Below are positions 1 through 9,456 of a DNA stretch of 64,000 bases, piece by piece. Origin of the DNA: Plasmopara viticola (lineage: Eukaryota; Oomycota; Peronosporomycetes; Peronosporales; Peronosporaceae); contig MBPM02000038.1 of assembly GCA_001695595.3 (NCBI GenBank), positions 372,001 to 436,000 of the forward strand, read 5' to 3'. The notes below the pieces were generated by a model that searched no databases, was not told where the DNA came from, and saw only the letters and a list, made by a program, of their open reading frames with translations. The position numbers and the translations under genes are program-made. The number at the start of each line of letters is the position of its first letter. Position 1 is the stretch's first letter.

Positions 1-258
1 GGTGTTGATGGTGGTCTAGATGATGTAACAAACGCTGGTTTACTTTCTCAACGTCTATGGAAATTGCTTCACCGATTTGCTGCTGTTGATATTGGCCGTC
101 GTCTACCTAAAGAAGATGGTGCGAGCAAGTCTATCATTGTTTCAGGCACGAACAACACGAACTAAGCGCTCACAATCTATTACCACATCCTCCGTGAAGT
201 CGTTGCTAGCGTCGACACTGCTATGGGTACTGAATCGCAAGGTCCAGTTCAGAATTAG
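1..258 (+). pseudogene. Major capsid protein, C-terminal fragment (PLV-A)
   Basis: Frame 1 is open from the window edge to a TAG at 256-258 except for one in-frame TAA at 163-165. It aligns without gaps to the C-terminus of the PLV-B capsid gene (43777-45390, minus strand), sharing motifs such as VDIGRRLP and SKSIIVSG. At the TAA the PLV-B copy has tyrosine. The double jelly-roll capsid assignment comes from gene size and neighbourhood (protease, ATPase, penton) in PLV-B, not from a fold visible in this fragment. Confidence 0.65.
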
Positions 259-314
259 GCCTCGTTGTCTTCTCGATATATTTTTTTATCTGCCAAATAT
301 AGCATCCAGAAACA

Positions 315-1056
315 ATGAACGGGTTCTTCACTGATAATCAAACTAAGCAAAAAGCTTACGACCGCTACTACAATGCAATGGCCAAGAGTGATTTTGTCCA
401 AGGTGCGAAGTTGAAAAGTATCATTCAGCAGCAAGCACTAGATGACACTAGCAGCAAATCGTTGGCAAATCTATTCCAACAAGTCATGAGCTAATCGCGT
501 GATTATTTCTATGATCAGATCACTAGTAAGCTCATGAAGAAGGCTCCCAACGTGATCAAAGGTAAACAACAACCATATATTGAAGAAATACCATATACAT
601 GATGGTTTCAGACTCACCAAAAGAGACCAAATCCAAATATCCATCGACAAAGAAATATAAGTATGTTCCGCATCAACCTGATACGGATGCGAATATGGAA
701 CCTCCATCAAACTTCTCATTCGAGGGAATGTTCAACGATGAAAATTTCATGAAACATATGAACAACTTTGGTGACACCAAAAAGAATAAAGGAGTGGATA
801 TGGAGTAAGCCTTTCAAGATCGTATACAAAAATACTTACAGAAAAACAATGAGTTTCGAAGCAATGTAATACTGCAAAACCGTAAAACTACTCAAGAAGA
901 AATTGATAACAAGGCTAATACAATCGCGAAAGCGTTCCTAAAACGTAGACGCGATGCACCTGCGACCCGAAAATGAAAACAAAACAAACTAAAGTCAACA
1001 TGAGCGAATACAAGAAACAACTGATAGAGTGGATGAAGGTTGTACCAGAAATTTAA
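315..1056 (+). pseudogene. PLV structural or scaffold-like protein, unknown function (PLV-A)
   Basis: This follows the capsid gene by 56 bp in the same direction, as in PLV-B (42695-43728, minus strand). It starts at ATG 315, with FFTDNQTKQKAYDRYY near the start, and reads LANLFQQVM before an in-frame TAA at 492-494. A later segment (599-808) matches the middle of the PLV-B protein, and a C-terminal piece rich in K and R ends near 1056. Compared with PLV-B, which encodes about 340 codons rich in KRK and acidic runs, the middle is shortened and there are at least three stops or frameshifts. I do not recognise a domain; position next to the capsid and high charge suggest a virion or scaffold role, which is inference. 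Confidence 0.55.
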
Positions 1057-1383
1057 ATTTTGGCAAAGGGACTAAAAAAATATCACACTACATAGAGAAG
1101 CTATGTTCTCGAAGATAATTTTCATCCACGAAGACAAATGCGCTCGTTGTGTGTTTTTGCTTGAAGACAAGAATTTATTTGTCAGCCTTTCCCGGACGCC
1201 ACGTAGTACTCTTATCGTTTTTCTTTTGAGATCAATCTCAACAACGGATGAGTCCTTTCCATCGCTTACTGGAAGCAATATTCTTCCGTCGATGATCATC
1301 ACAGATTCTGACGACATCACTGCCGATTTGACGATGGTTGTTCCTTGAGGTAATGGTTTAGACTATTTGCTTCCCATGGTCTG

Positions 1384-3399
1384 CTATATTAGTTGAGTTA
1401 ATTTTGCTTCTAGAGCCTCAATACGTTTCATCATTTTTTGTTCATCATGAAGTTGATCGCAGTGATTTTGTTTTTCTCAACACTCATTCGGGCTCCTTCG
1501 ACATCATCGTCATCTACTTTCTTCACGTTCTCGTTTGGCGTAAAAGTTGAGAGATTCATGTATCCGAGCTTGCTAATATCCTGCGCAGTAAATCCAATCT
1601 TTGGAACTGTTTCTTCCGACCCGATGTAATTGTAGCAGCACACATCCGCTTTGAAGAAGTTATTAGAACAAGATTCGCCAAGCAGCTCGATATTTTCTTT
1701 GACTCGTCGATCAGATGTGCAGTAGATACTCGAGCATTGAATTGGCCCCGAGAACATTGCACTAGCAGATACGATGACTGGGCCAACTGTGAAGTAGTAT
1801 GCAGTTAATCCACCAACAGCATTCATACACCAATATTTAATGTATTTGAGACTGTTCCCGAAACATGCAAAATTGTAATTGGAAAGGAAACGCCAATACC
1901 AACTCTACCCGCGGATGTGATAGTCATCTTGCGCGAGTTACCTGTCATAATCACAACATCATTGCTGGAGACAGTACCCATGTATGCACTCTTTGCTGAA
2001 GTTGTGTTCACACCACTGGATAACTGGAAAGCAAATGATACGGGAGTTGCATTGCTCGATTCGACGTAGAGCGGCATGTCTAAGCTCGTTGTTCCATCAT
2101 TCAAGGCGTTGCTGCATTTGATCTACATATTTCCTTGATTCAGTTTGATTGGAGCCGTGCCAGAACTACTACTTTATGGAGTGTTGGTGTTATACATCAT
2201 CTTGCTGCTGGTATTAGAAACAAGATACAAACATGCTGCTGACGGTGTTGGAAAAGAACTCGCAACATTGATTGCAAAAGCATCAGCTGAAGTTGCCAGC
2301 GTATATGTGTGCGGATATCCGTATGAGTGTTACCAATGTCAAAGCAAAATCTGTGAGTTTGTGACGTGAAACCAACCGAGGGTTCGGATTCCAGCTGATA
2401 TTGAATAGATCCGCAGATGTTGCTGAAACCCCACCGACTTAAGTAGATGCATCGATAGAGGAAACAAGATTCAAAATCGGATAGGATCTGTTGGTACTGG
2501 AGGTTCCATCAATTTGGGTACCGATAGTATGCGGACTAGAATCATCAACTCTGGAAGTTCGAATGCTTTCTCTCAAACTCGTGTTGGCGAGATATTTTAT
2601 CGGATTCGTAGTGCTTGTACCAAATCCAAATTGGATAAAAGCACTGGAATTAGTAACCATTGCTTGTCTAGCGGCTACAGATCCAAGTGTGATTCCTAAG
2701 AGATAAGTTCCATAGCCCGAAATACTATCCAGTAGTTCCTAATCTTGGTGCAACGTTGCTCATATATATATCGACAATTATTTTTGTCGCCAATGTGTAT
2801 TTCATCTCGAATATTTAATCACAGTCGTTGTATTGTTGTTAATATTAGTAGCGATAATGTTTGTCGTTGTCAACGAGCTTAACGTCCAAACTGACGTAAT
2901 ATTCGGCTGAGAAGCGGACGTCAACGTTCCGGAGATATTCCCAGATCCTGTTAGGACTTAACGTACCAATACTAGTGATATTTGGTTGTGCAGCCTTAGT
3001 CAGCGTTCCAGAGATATTTCCAGATACTGTCAGTGAACTCAACGTCCCCACGGATGCAATATTTGGTTGTGCAGCAATTTGAAGAGTACCAGTCAAGTTC
3101 GTGGCGGTTCGATTCCGGAAAGAGCTGATGTCTTTGTTTGCATCGACCATAACAAGCTTAGATGCCGTGACTGTTCCAGCTGCGATTCCAGACAATGAAC
3201 TGAGATCGACTGCCGATCCAGCAATTGTCAACGACCCACAGTCAAGATTTCAAGCCACAGTAAGTAAATTGAATCCCCGGTTCCACTCAATCTTTGATGT
3301 CGTTTGTCTGGAACGGCAATTGTAAGATAGCTCATTTGGTCCGAGGATGAATGAGCTGTTGAAGATTGGAATATTCGTCGTTGGCGGTAAAAAAGACAT
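1384..3399 (-). pseudogene. Tail-fibre-like protein with C-terminal S74 intramolecular chaperone (PLV-A)
   Basis: The N-terminus (ATG at 3397-3399) begins MSFLPPT and matches the start of the PLV-B fibre at 40750. The middle has glycine/serine-rich beta-type repeats with a recurring unit of the kind AAQPNIxSxGTLS. The C-terminal part contains TSDRRVKENI followed by a GFTAQDI-type motif: the hallmark of the peptidase S74 self-cleaving chaperone known from phage tailspikes and from fibre-like proteins of algal and giant viruses. The catalytic serine and lysine of SDRRxK are both present. The chaperone normally trimerises the fibre and cleaves itself off. The last codons shift frame near 1445 and continue as a coiled coil (KMMKRIEALEAKL) to a TAG at 1384. 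Several frameshifts upstream make this copy a pseudogene. Confidence 0.75.
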
Positions 3400-3429
3400 T
3401 TTGATTACTTTTATATAAGAATATATAAG
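3400..3429. promoter_or_regulatory. Bidirectional AT-rich promoter between fibre and ATPase genes
   Basis: Only 30 bp separate the divergent start codons at 3399 (minus) and 3430 (plus). The gap holds two TATA-like blocks, TATATAAG and TATATAAG. Similar short TATA-type blocks lie just before other virion genes in these copies (6719-6733, 39210-39216, 40732-40740), suggesting a shared late-type viral promoter. The role is inferred from position only. Confidence 0.4.
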
Positions 3430-3893
3430 ATGCTCAGCTTCTATTAATCGATAACTGAGTCAAAGCTCAAGAAATACCCAAAAACTGAGCACTTTAAGTT
3501 TTCATTTCGGATGTCCCATCTGGTTGCGGAAAGAGTAACACTGTACTATATATCATCGCGTTGTTGAGCAAATACTTTACGAAAATCGTCATCTGTACGA
3601 CATATGAGACACTTTATGATCATCTCAAGGACACCATAGACAACGTAGAGGTGATCGAAGAGGGAATGGTTCCAGCAATGGGCGAGTATGACTCCGAGAC
3701 AAGCAACCTTGTTATCGTCGATGACTTGGTCCTCGAACCAAAGAAAACACAAGTTCAGATTGGTAGGTTTTTATCAGAGGTCGATAAAAGGATGGAGTAT
3801 GATCTACATCAGTCAAAGCTACTTTGGTAATCCAAAGACGATTCGCATCAACAGTCAGTATGTCGTTCTTGGTCGAAACTTGACTCAGCGTGA
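3430..3893 (+). pseudogene. DNA-packaging ATPase (FtsK/HerA type), truncated (PLV-A)
   Basis: The product would pump viral DNA into the capsid. Starting at ATG 3430 the reading meets a stop at codon 6, then shifts frame near 3510 to give the Walker A motif PSGCGKSN, a Walker B-type stretch NLVIVDD, and, after another shift near 3785, SQSYFGNPKTIRIN and VLGRNL. These match the PLV-B ATPase at 40090-40731. The roughly 50 C-terminal codons of the PLV-B gene are missing: at about 3890 the sequence runs straight into the 3' part of the convergent penton gene, as expected after a deletion removing both gene ends. Confidence 0.7.
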
Positions 3894-4527
3894 GGAGCAC
3901 TTGATTGTTGCTTGCAATTGGGTTGTAGGGATTAGACAAGCCAACAATAACTGCTGCGACAGGATCGATCCTTGGCGTTGCGTTGCTATTCGCAGCGCAA
4001 ACGCTCGTGGATTGAGCAGCTGGATACTTGGCATTCGAAATCCCCACAATCGAGCCAAAGGCAGAATTATCGATCACTAGTTGTGGGGTGTATGCTATCA
4101 CGGGCATTGTGGGAAAGCCAATTGCCGCAGTATATCCAGTACCATTCTTCATGGGCTGCATCGTGAATTGAATTGCGTAAGATGCCACATTCTCCGCGCA
4201 GGGTTGGAAGAAGTAAGATTCATCGGTGGTGTTGTTGATTAGATACATGTTGTTTTAAATACTCTAATCCTGCAGGTAGTTATTGATCTCACTTGCTGTT
4301 TATGTGCCATCTGGTAACGTGACCGAATGTGTTGTTGTTTTTGCCGCTGTCGGCCAAATGATTTGAAATGAGTTGTTTTGGCGTTGGGCAGTGATTGCTT
4401 TTACGACGATGCTGATTGAGCCAACTGCGCCTTCGAACTGACTGAAATCGATCGGCTGACTGAATCGATATTTAAAGTGATGCTGGGCAACTTGATTGTT
4501 CACGTTCAACAAAACTGGAAATGACAT
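3885..4527 (-). pseudogene. Penton (minor capsid) protein, 3'-truncated (PLV-A)
   Basis: The start ATG is at 4525-4527. The N-terminal part has the pattern YRFxQPIDFSQ and LPDGT; the second part has YLINNTTDESYFF, GTGYTAAIGFP and SAFGSIVGIS. Together this is the pattern of the minor capsid/penton proteins of Polinton-like viruses (hydrophobic beta strands, LPDG turn, FGxxxGF motif). In-frame stops lie at 4300-4302 and twice in the next 20 codons, where PLV-B (39228-40070) is open. The C-terminal portion, which in PLV-B contains LTLSFLDQNMIPL, has been lost by fusion with the ATPase remnant. Confidence 0.65.
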
Positions 4528-4561
4528 TTTGATTTGCTTATATACAAGTAACTGAATTAAA
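4528..4561. promoter_or_regulatory. Bidirectional AT-rich promoter between penton and small gene
   Basis: Thirty-four bases separate the divergent starts at 4527 (minus) and 4562 (plus). They include a TTATATAC block of the kind seen before other PLV genes here. Function is inferred from position. Confidence 0.35.
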
Positions 4562-4834
4562 ATGCATCCTAGGGAAAGAATGCGTCGGCAGACGATGCCA
4601 TCTGTAATGGCGATCGATGGTGATGGAGCAACATCGGAAACTATTGAGGCATTCGCGCCTGCTAAGACTGACCATGGTTCTACTAACATCGAAACGCTCA
4701 CCAAACAATTGGAGAAATTTAACGTTTCTCAGCTCGCGAAAGAGCAGAAAAAAATGAAGAAGCCGAAATACATTGACACAAGCAAGTTGCTTGTGTTCAA
4801 GCGCAATTCTATCAAAGCTTCATCAGACGCTTGA
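4562..4834 (+). CDS. Conserved small PLV protein, unknown function (PLV-A)
   Basis: This is an open frame of 90 codons from ATG 4562 to TGA, divergent from the penton gene. The product is hydrophilic, with a conserved core STNIETLTKQLEKFNVSQ followed by a lysine-rich stretch and ASKLL/TSKLL near the end. The core is also found in PLV-B (38876-39161) and weakly in PLV-C (61920-62139), always next to the penton gene, so it is a real viral gene. It is one of the few uninterrupted viral frames in the window. I do not recognise a domain. Confidence 0.65.
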   Translation: MHPRERMRRQTMPSVMAIDGDGATSETIEAFAPAKTDHGSTNIETLTKQLEKFNVSQLAKEQKKMKKPKYIDTSKLLVFKRNSIKASSDA

Positions 4835-4852
4835 ACTGAGTGTAATAGTTTA

Positions 4853-5236
4853 TTGAGAAAACACCCTTCTCATACAGCTTGTCAGGAAGCTGCTTCATTT
4901 CCTTTTATGCCTGGATTATCATCGCCAATAGCCGTAGCTCCTTGTAGCATCTTCAGGCGCTTTCCAACACCATCCAGTTGCTCTTTGTACGCCGCATTAA
5001 AATCTCGTGACTTAGTAGGACATTTGTTCAAGCAATATCGCATAAAGTCTTGTTTAGGCTCGTCGAGAAGGCTAAAAAGATGCTTTCCGAAGCTCTTCTC
5101 ATCTTCAATCAGGTGCCATAAATCAACGAACGCATGAGAGACAAGCATAGTCTTCAGATTTACATGGGTTTTCCGCTTCGTAGACGCACGTGCAATCCAC
5201 GAGCTTCATAACATGTGGACCAAGTGTGGACGTCAT
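4853..5236 (-). pseudogene. Conserved PLV protein of unknown function (PLV-A)
   Basis: The frame is open from about 5148 to 4882 and matches the PLV-B gene at 38492-38923: shared stretches include AMLVSHAFVxLW, LLDEPKQDFMRYCLN and GVGKRLKMLQG, followed by GDDNPxI. The N-terminal 30 codons lie upstream in another frame (shift near 5185), with a possible ATG at 5236, and the last 15 codons are frameshifted. The protein is small and helical. A pattern such as RLKMLQGxxxxGND is common in hypothetical proteins of PLVs, which is recollection, not a search result. Confidence 0.5.
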
Positions 5237-5272
5237 TTGGATGTGATTTGCTTTTTCTATTGAGTATTCATA

Positions 5273-6307
5273 TTACTTCTCGAAGATTTCAATTTCAAGA
5301 GATTGATCACTTCCTGTTGGAGTAGAATCTCCATGGAATATGCGTTCCCTTCGTGCTTTAAAGCGTGTTTGCGGCTTAGCGGGTGATAAAGGTTGAGGCG
5401 CTGGTTCATATGAGAAGTCAGGACCTTTCTTGCGACCCTCGGATGCTGTGGATCTGTTTGCAATCTCGTTAGAGCTCGTATTGGCAGCAAACGTGCTATG
5501 GAGCAGCTTAGCGTTAAGGTCATGTTTCTCTCGATTCGTTAGCTTCGCATATGTTGGTGATTGAATCAATTGTGATGCAACAATGTGACGGATCATGTTC
5601 ATGCACATTGGCTTTCCATTGTATTTTACGAAGAGTATTGAAAGAGTTGCACTGAAATCATTATTAGTATCGTATTCGCCTGGACTATTGTTGCAAACGC
5701 GCAAAGAAGTTTTGTTGGTGTGTTGTCCAAGATAATTGATTGGAAAGTGAAGAAATTGGGCAATGAGGTTGATCGTGGATCCATCGAGGTCGATCACTTG
5801 CGCTCCCACGAGGCGAACCTTCTTAAAATCATTCAAATAAAGCTTTGTACCTTGAAGGTAATTACCGCCATCAACTTTTTGCAAATGCACGGTTGGCCAT
5901 ACGAGACGCAGCGGATAATGGACACTGAGATATAGAGTGACATAGTCAAAGACAAGCCGTAAATATGCAAGGCGCTTCGCTTTCGCAAGTTTACATAGCT
6001 CGTTGTTGGAAAGAAAGACCCCACAGTATGTATCCATAAGGATTTTCTTGACTTTCTGCGGAACAGACATCAGTTCCTTGTAGCTAATGTATTCCTTCTC
6101 TTCTTCGGGTGTCAGTTCATTAGCCAATTTCTCCGACTTGTTTTGCTTGCTAAGCACCTTTCTTACAGCATTACAGTATCCAAATGCATCGCGGAAGCGA
6201 TTCTTGACCATCTTATAGAGTGCATTTAGAGTGAGGATCAGACTCTCATTGCTCTTGTAAAGACGCATCAATTTAGCAATCATATCAGAGTTCTCAACGC
6301 CATACAC
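5273..6307 (-). CDS. Tyrosine recombinase-like integrase with active-site Tyr replaced by Ser (PLV-A)
   Basis: This 344-codon frame is the longest open viral frame in PLV-A. Its pattern is that of virus-type tyrosine recombinases: VHYPLRLVWP (first arginine), LNDFKKVRLVG (lysine), MNMIRHIVASQL (second arginine) and LLHSTFAANTS (histidine). The nucleophile position reads NTSSNEIA, with serine 279 encoded by TCT at 5471-5473. PLV-B has TAT (38224-38226) and PLV-C TAC (61020-61022) there. The enzyme would integrate the viral genome; this version should not be able to cleave DNA. The frame opens with GTG at 6307; the first ATG in frame is at 6283. PLV-B and C show extra N-terminal coding sequence, cut here by a TGA near 6340, so the N-terminus is also damaged. 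Confidence 0.65.
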   Translation of the reverse strand: MYGVENSDMIAKLMRLYKSNESLILTLNALYKMVKNRFRDAFGYCNAVRKVLSKQNKSEKLANELTPEEEKEYISYKELMSVPQKVKKILMDTYCGVFLSNNELCKLAKAKRLAYLRLVFDYVTLYLSVHYPLRLVWPTVHLQKVDGGNYLQGTKLYLNDFKKVRLVGAQVIDLDGSTINLIAQFLHFPINYLGQHTNKTSLRVCNNSPGEYDTNNDFSATLSILFVKYNGKPMCMNMIRHIVASQLIQSPTYAKLTNREKHDLNAKLLHSTFAANTSSNEIANRSTASEGRKKGPDFSYEPAPQPLSPAKPQTRFKARRERIFHGDSTPTGSDQSLEIEIFEK

Positions 6308-6734
6308 TTTCTGAAAACTTGAACCACTGGCGTTGGTCCGTCACTTGGTGGTTGTCAACCCATATTGGGTTGAGGACGTTCAAGTGACAGGACATCTGAT
6401 GAGATATGATGGAGTATGAATGTTCTAGAGCAGACAGGCGAAGCTTCTCGAACGTTATGAATACCGCAGTGTGATTATTATACTTTCCAATTTACCGTCT
6501 ACTTATCAGCATCGTCGTACATTAGATGCGAGCAACGAATTCTTTAGGAACCCATTGCACAGTCTCCTTCCCCGATTTATTAATCTGAGACGTTGTCTCA
6601 AATACAGTTTTATTGTGGTTTTGGAGAGCTTGTCATGCTCAACTCAAGATCGCGAATAATTATTCGTTTTAGTTCATCTCGACTTTGGTTTTTGGATTAA
6701 AGCTTTGACATTTTTCATGTACTTATATATAAAT

Positions 6735-7206
6735 ATGTATAGAGAGTTCCGTGTCAACTTTAGCCACGCGCAGGCCTTAAAGGCTTTGCATGGAAAACCT
6801 GTTCGATTATCGCATGCGCAGCTCAGTGCTGGTCATGCTCAATATTTTGGCCCCGAGACTTATAAGAAACTTGTGAAAGCATATGAGTCTGGTAAAGGAA
6901 CGACTTTGTACATGACTCACGGTGAAATATGACGCACGCATCAATCAGGACGAGATGGAAGTGGCTTTTGGAAATTTTTTTGGCAAGGAAGCAAGGCTGT
7001 TGGAAAGAATGCATTAACTTTTTTTTAAAAATAATTGGGAGCCAATATCTGGCACTGTAATGGATACTGTTGCTGCTATCACTGCTCCTGAGACTGGTGG
7101 ATTCAGTCAAGGAATCCGATAGGGAATTAAGCAAGTGACTGGAGTTGGTATGGCTGATCCACGTCGCGTTCGCCGCATGAAGGGAGGAAGCTTTAAACTG
7201 GGTTAA
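6735..7206 (+). pseudogene. pVI/core-like virion protein (PLV-A)
   Basis: ATG 6735 follows a TATATATAA block. The first part reads SHAQALKALHGKPVRLSHAQ and VKAYESGKGTTLYM, then an in-frame TGA at 6930-6932, then GSGFWKFFWQGSKAVGKNA, which looks like a membrane-active amphipathic helix. After a frameshift near 7025 it ends with VTGVGMADPRRVRRMKGGS. PLV-B (36628-37092) and PLV-C (59425-59910) have the same order: SHAxxxKALHG, GSGFWGSLW, FTGVGxxAP and a basic MTRRGG tail. Amphipathic helix plus basic tail recalls adenovirus-type minor core proteins and proteins in that position in related viruses; this assignment is inferred. Confidence 0.5.
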
Positions 7207-7212
7207 AATCAT

Positions 7213-9279
7213 TCAGAAAGAAGAATTTATAGGGAGTAGCTCCATTTCCTTGTATCGCTTGAATTTGATACGCTTGTCCACCTTCGAGATCTTCTCACAA
7301 AAGTTCGATCGCTTCTCAGAGACTTCACCAGCTGTCTTGCACCACCTTTGATAGTGCTGATCCATAATATCTCTCTCCACGCGATATTGGCCTTGCGATT
7401 GAGTGTGTACAATTCCATTTAACCCCAATTCCTTAAGTTCATTGACAAGTTGACAATGCCCTCATTGCTAGCAATTGTCATTAAATCATAGCTAGGCGTT
7501 CGGAGAAGTATTTTGGCTTGGTGTTGGCAATCTGGTGTAGGTATGTGAAGAAGTTGTTCATCTCATCCTCCTTCTTGATCACATCATCAATCAGCTTGCC
7601 ATAATAGACCTTGTTGTGTTGTTCCGCAGGATTAAATCGAAAAAGTCATCTTGTCTTCGACGATGCCAATCAAGTTGTTGAAAGCGCCAATAAATTCAGT
7701 GATGTTGCCGTGTACTTCTTCTTTATGATAGAGTTTTCGACTAGATTGCACAGAATCGGTGATGGCAGACTTCATTTGCTCAAGACAATAACGAAATGAG
7801 CGCTTCTCCCCGGCAATTTCCTCAAACCAGCACGATTTTTTATGTCGAAGTTGTGGCGATCCACGCTCTCCAAACACATTGGTGAGATGCTGAGTCCTGT
7901 GAGTATTTGCCGTTCCCAGAAGACTTGTAAGAAGCCGAAAGAAGTTCGACTTGCCAACCTGCTTCGCCATTGAATATAACACGAGCATAATCTTCGTCTT
8001 GCTGTCTGATTAGTGACAGAGGCTATCGATATACTCCATCAACCACTGGTACCTCTCATGTTGTGGAATAAAACCGTGTTGAGAAGATCAGACAGCTTGG
8101 TGGAACGTGGCTTCTTGTTTTCAATGAACTGAATTTGCACCTGAAAGAAGTTCTTGGATCATATGCCTTGATCACTGAATTATCGTCTTCTGTTGGCTTT
8201 CGCTTGTAGTCGGTAAGATTGGATCCTTCAAAGACGTAAAATTCATGGATGAAGTAGAGCACAAAGCGTTTCAGCAAATGAAGAGACTCAAAGTTTGTAT
8301 TTTTCAACATCTTTTCGAAAGTACTGAAATTTAAACCAAAGTCACGATTGGGCTTGTTCTCGATCACTAGATACTTCTCCGCCCAATCTTCAAGCTCATC
8401 GATCTCAAATGATGTATCAACCATGGCTGAACGCATGATATCAATTGTTAAACCAATTAATTTCACCAGCTGAGTTAATGTTGCCAACTTCCGCTTAGAC
8501 TCGAATGTCAATTCGAAATCTTGATCAAGTGTAGAAAGCTCAATTGTGTTCGAAGTAAATATTTTCCTTGACTCCTTGACTCCTTGACTTCATATTCATC
8601 CTTCCACTGATTGTATGCAGCAGAATCACAACCGGCAGCAATCCCTTTCAGTTTGCCTTCGTTCAGTGATGGATGATACTTGGAATCCTTTGGTAGCAAA
8701 CTTCTTGTTGAAACGCTCTACTTGTTGTCTGAGCAGCATCAAATACGAGCAAAGAATCCAGCGAGATTCCACACGTTTTGGTTGTTGCAGAACCACTCGC
8801 CTCGAATCATCATGCACAATTGATACAATCGCTCATCGTAGGATTCAGCTGCAAGGAAGTATGCAACTCCGCATTCAACGTTTGCTTGTTCAAATGATTA
8901 CGGTCTTCACTGGACTTAAAGAAGAAGTCTCTGATTCATCCAGTTCATTGAATTGATATCGGAAAAGGTAAGTGTACCCGTCGTTGCCAAAGGTAAGTGT
9001 AACATCATCACTGAGCTTTTAGTCGATGGAAGTACCAACTGCGTGCATCTTCGACTTGATCCCAAGGTGACAAGACGCGCGAATCACCCAACTTGGGGTG
9101 ATCATATTTATCAACAGATTTAAGGTGCTGAATGCAATGCTCACCATAAGTTTCTTCAGTAGACTTGGCCATCGTTCGTTCAGCAACTGCAGGCTCAGCA
9201 ACTACAGGATTAGCAACTGCTGGCTGATATTTCGCCTTTCACTGTTGGCCCGGTTTTCTGGCAAGATGTACTTACACAT
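7213..9279 (-). pseudogene. SF3 helicase / primase-helicase, D5-like, type 1 (PLV-A)
   Basis: The product would be the viral replicative helicase. Reading on the minus strand: an N-terminal part with alanine/proline/valine repeats (from ATG 9279), a primase-linker region with LYQLCMMIRGEWFCNNQNVWNLA in two pieces, a helical region at 8511-8056, then the SF3 core: Walker A AKQVGKSNFF (about 7960), Walker B CWFEEIAGE, and the sensor stretch FNNLIGIVED. The C-terminal part follows after a shift near 7635 (NKVYYGKLIDD) and ends at a stop at 7213. At least five frameshifts separate the parts. The core does not align by eye with the helicases of PLV-B or PLV-C/D, although it sits in the same place in the gene order. 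Confidence 0.65.
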
Positions 9280-9456
9280 TTGCTCAAGATGAGCTCACTA
9301 TTATTTAATTTTATGTATTGACTAATATATTTGTCAGAAATAAAAATAATTATTTTTAGAGCGATCTGATTGGCTTAAAACGGCTGGTGTGTTGCTGCTC
9401 AGTCGTCATTGTTTCGAGTGAGGAACAGGGCGGAGGAAACGAGTGGGGCAGAGGAG

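Larger units (their letters stand above)
1..9290. mobile_element. Endogenous Polinton-like virus, copy PLV-A (left end outside window)
   Basis: This is a block of virus-type genes in the order capsid, structural protein, tail fibre, packaging ATPase, penton, two small proteins, tyrosine recombinase, pVI-like protein and SF3 helicase. The same order, inverted, is found at 33640-46195 and partly at 56419-63465. Genes are tightly packed and face both ways with short AT-rich gaps. No PolB or retroviral-type integrase is seen, which favours a Polinton-like virus over a Maverick. The capsid end is cut by the window; the helicase end lies near 9290, about 170 bp before a CRN gene. No terminal inverted repeat can be seen at the right end. 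Most genes carry stops or frameshifts, so the copy is a fossil. Confidence 0.8.

Noticed and set aside
1384..3399. Phage-like tail fibre as evidence of a prophage or bacterial contamination
   Set aside because: Neighbouring genes are eukaryotic-virus types (penton, packaging ATPase, adenain-like protease, D5 helicases), there are gypsy and LINE elements and oomycete effectors in the same sequence, and no ribosome binding sites or operon layout.
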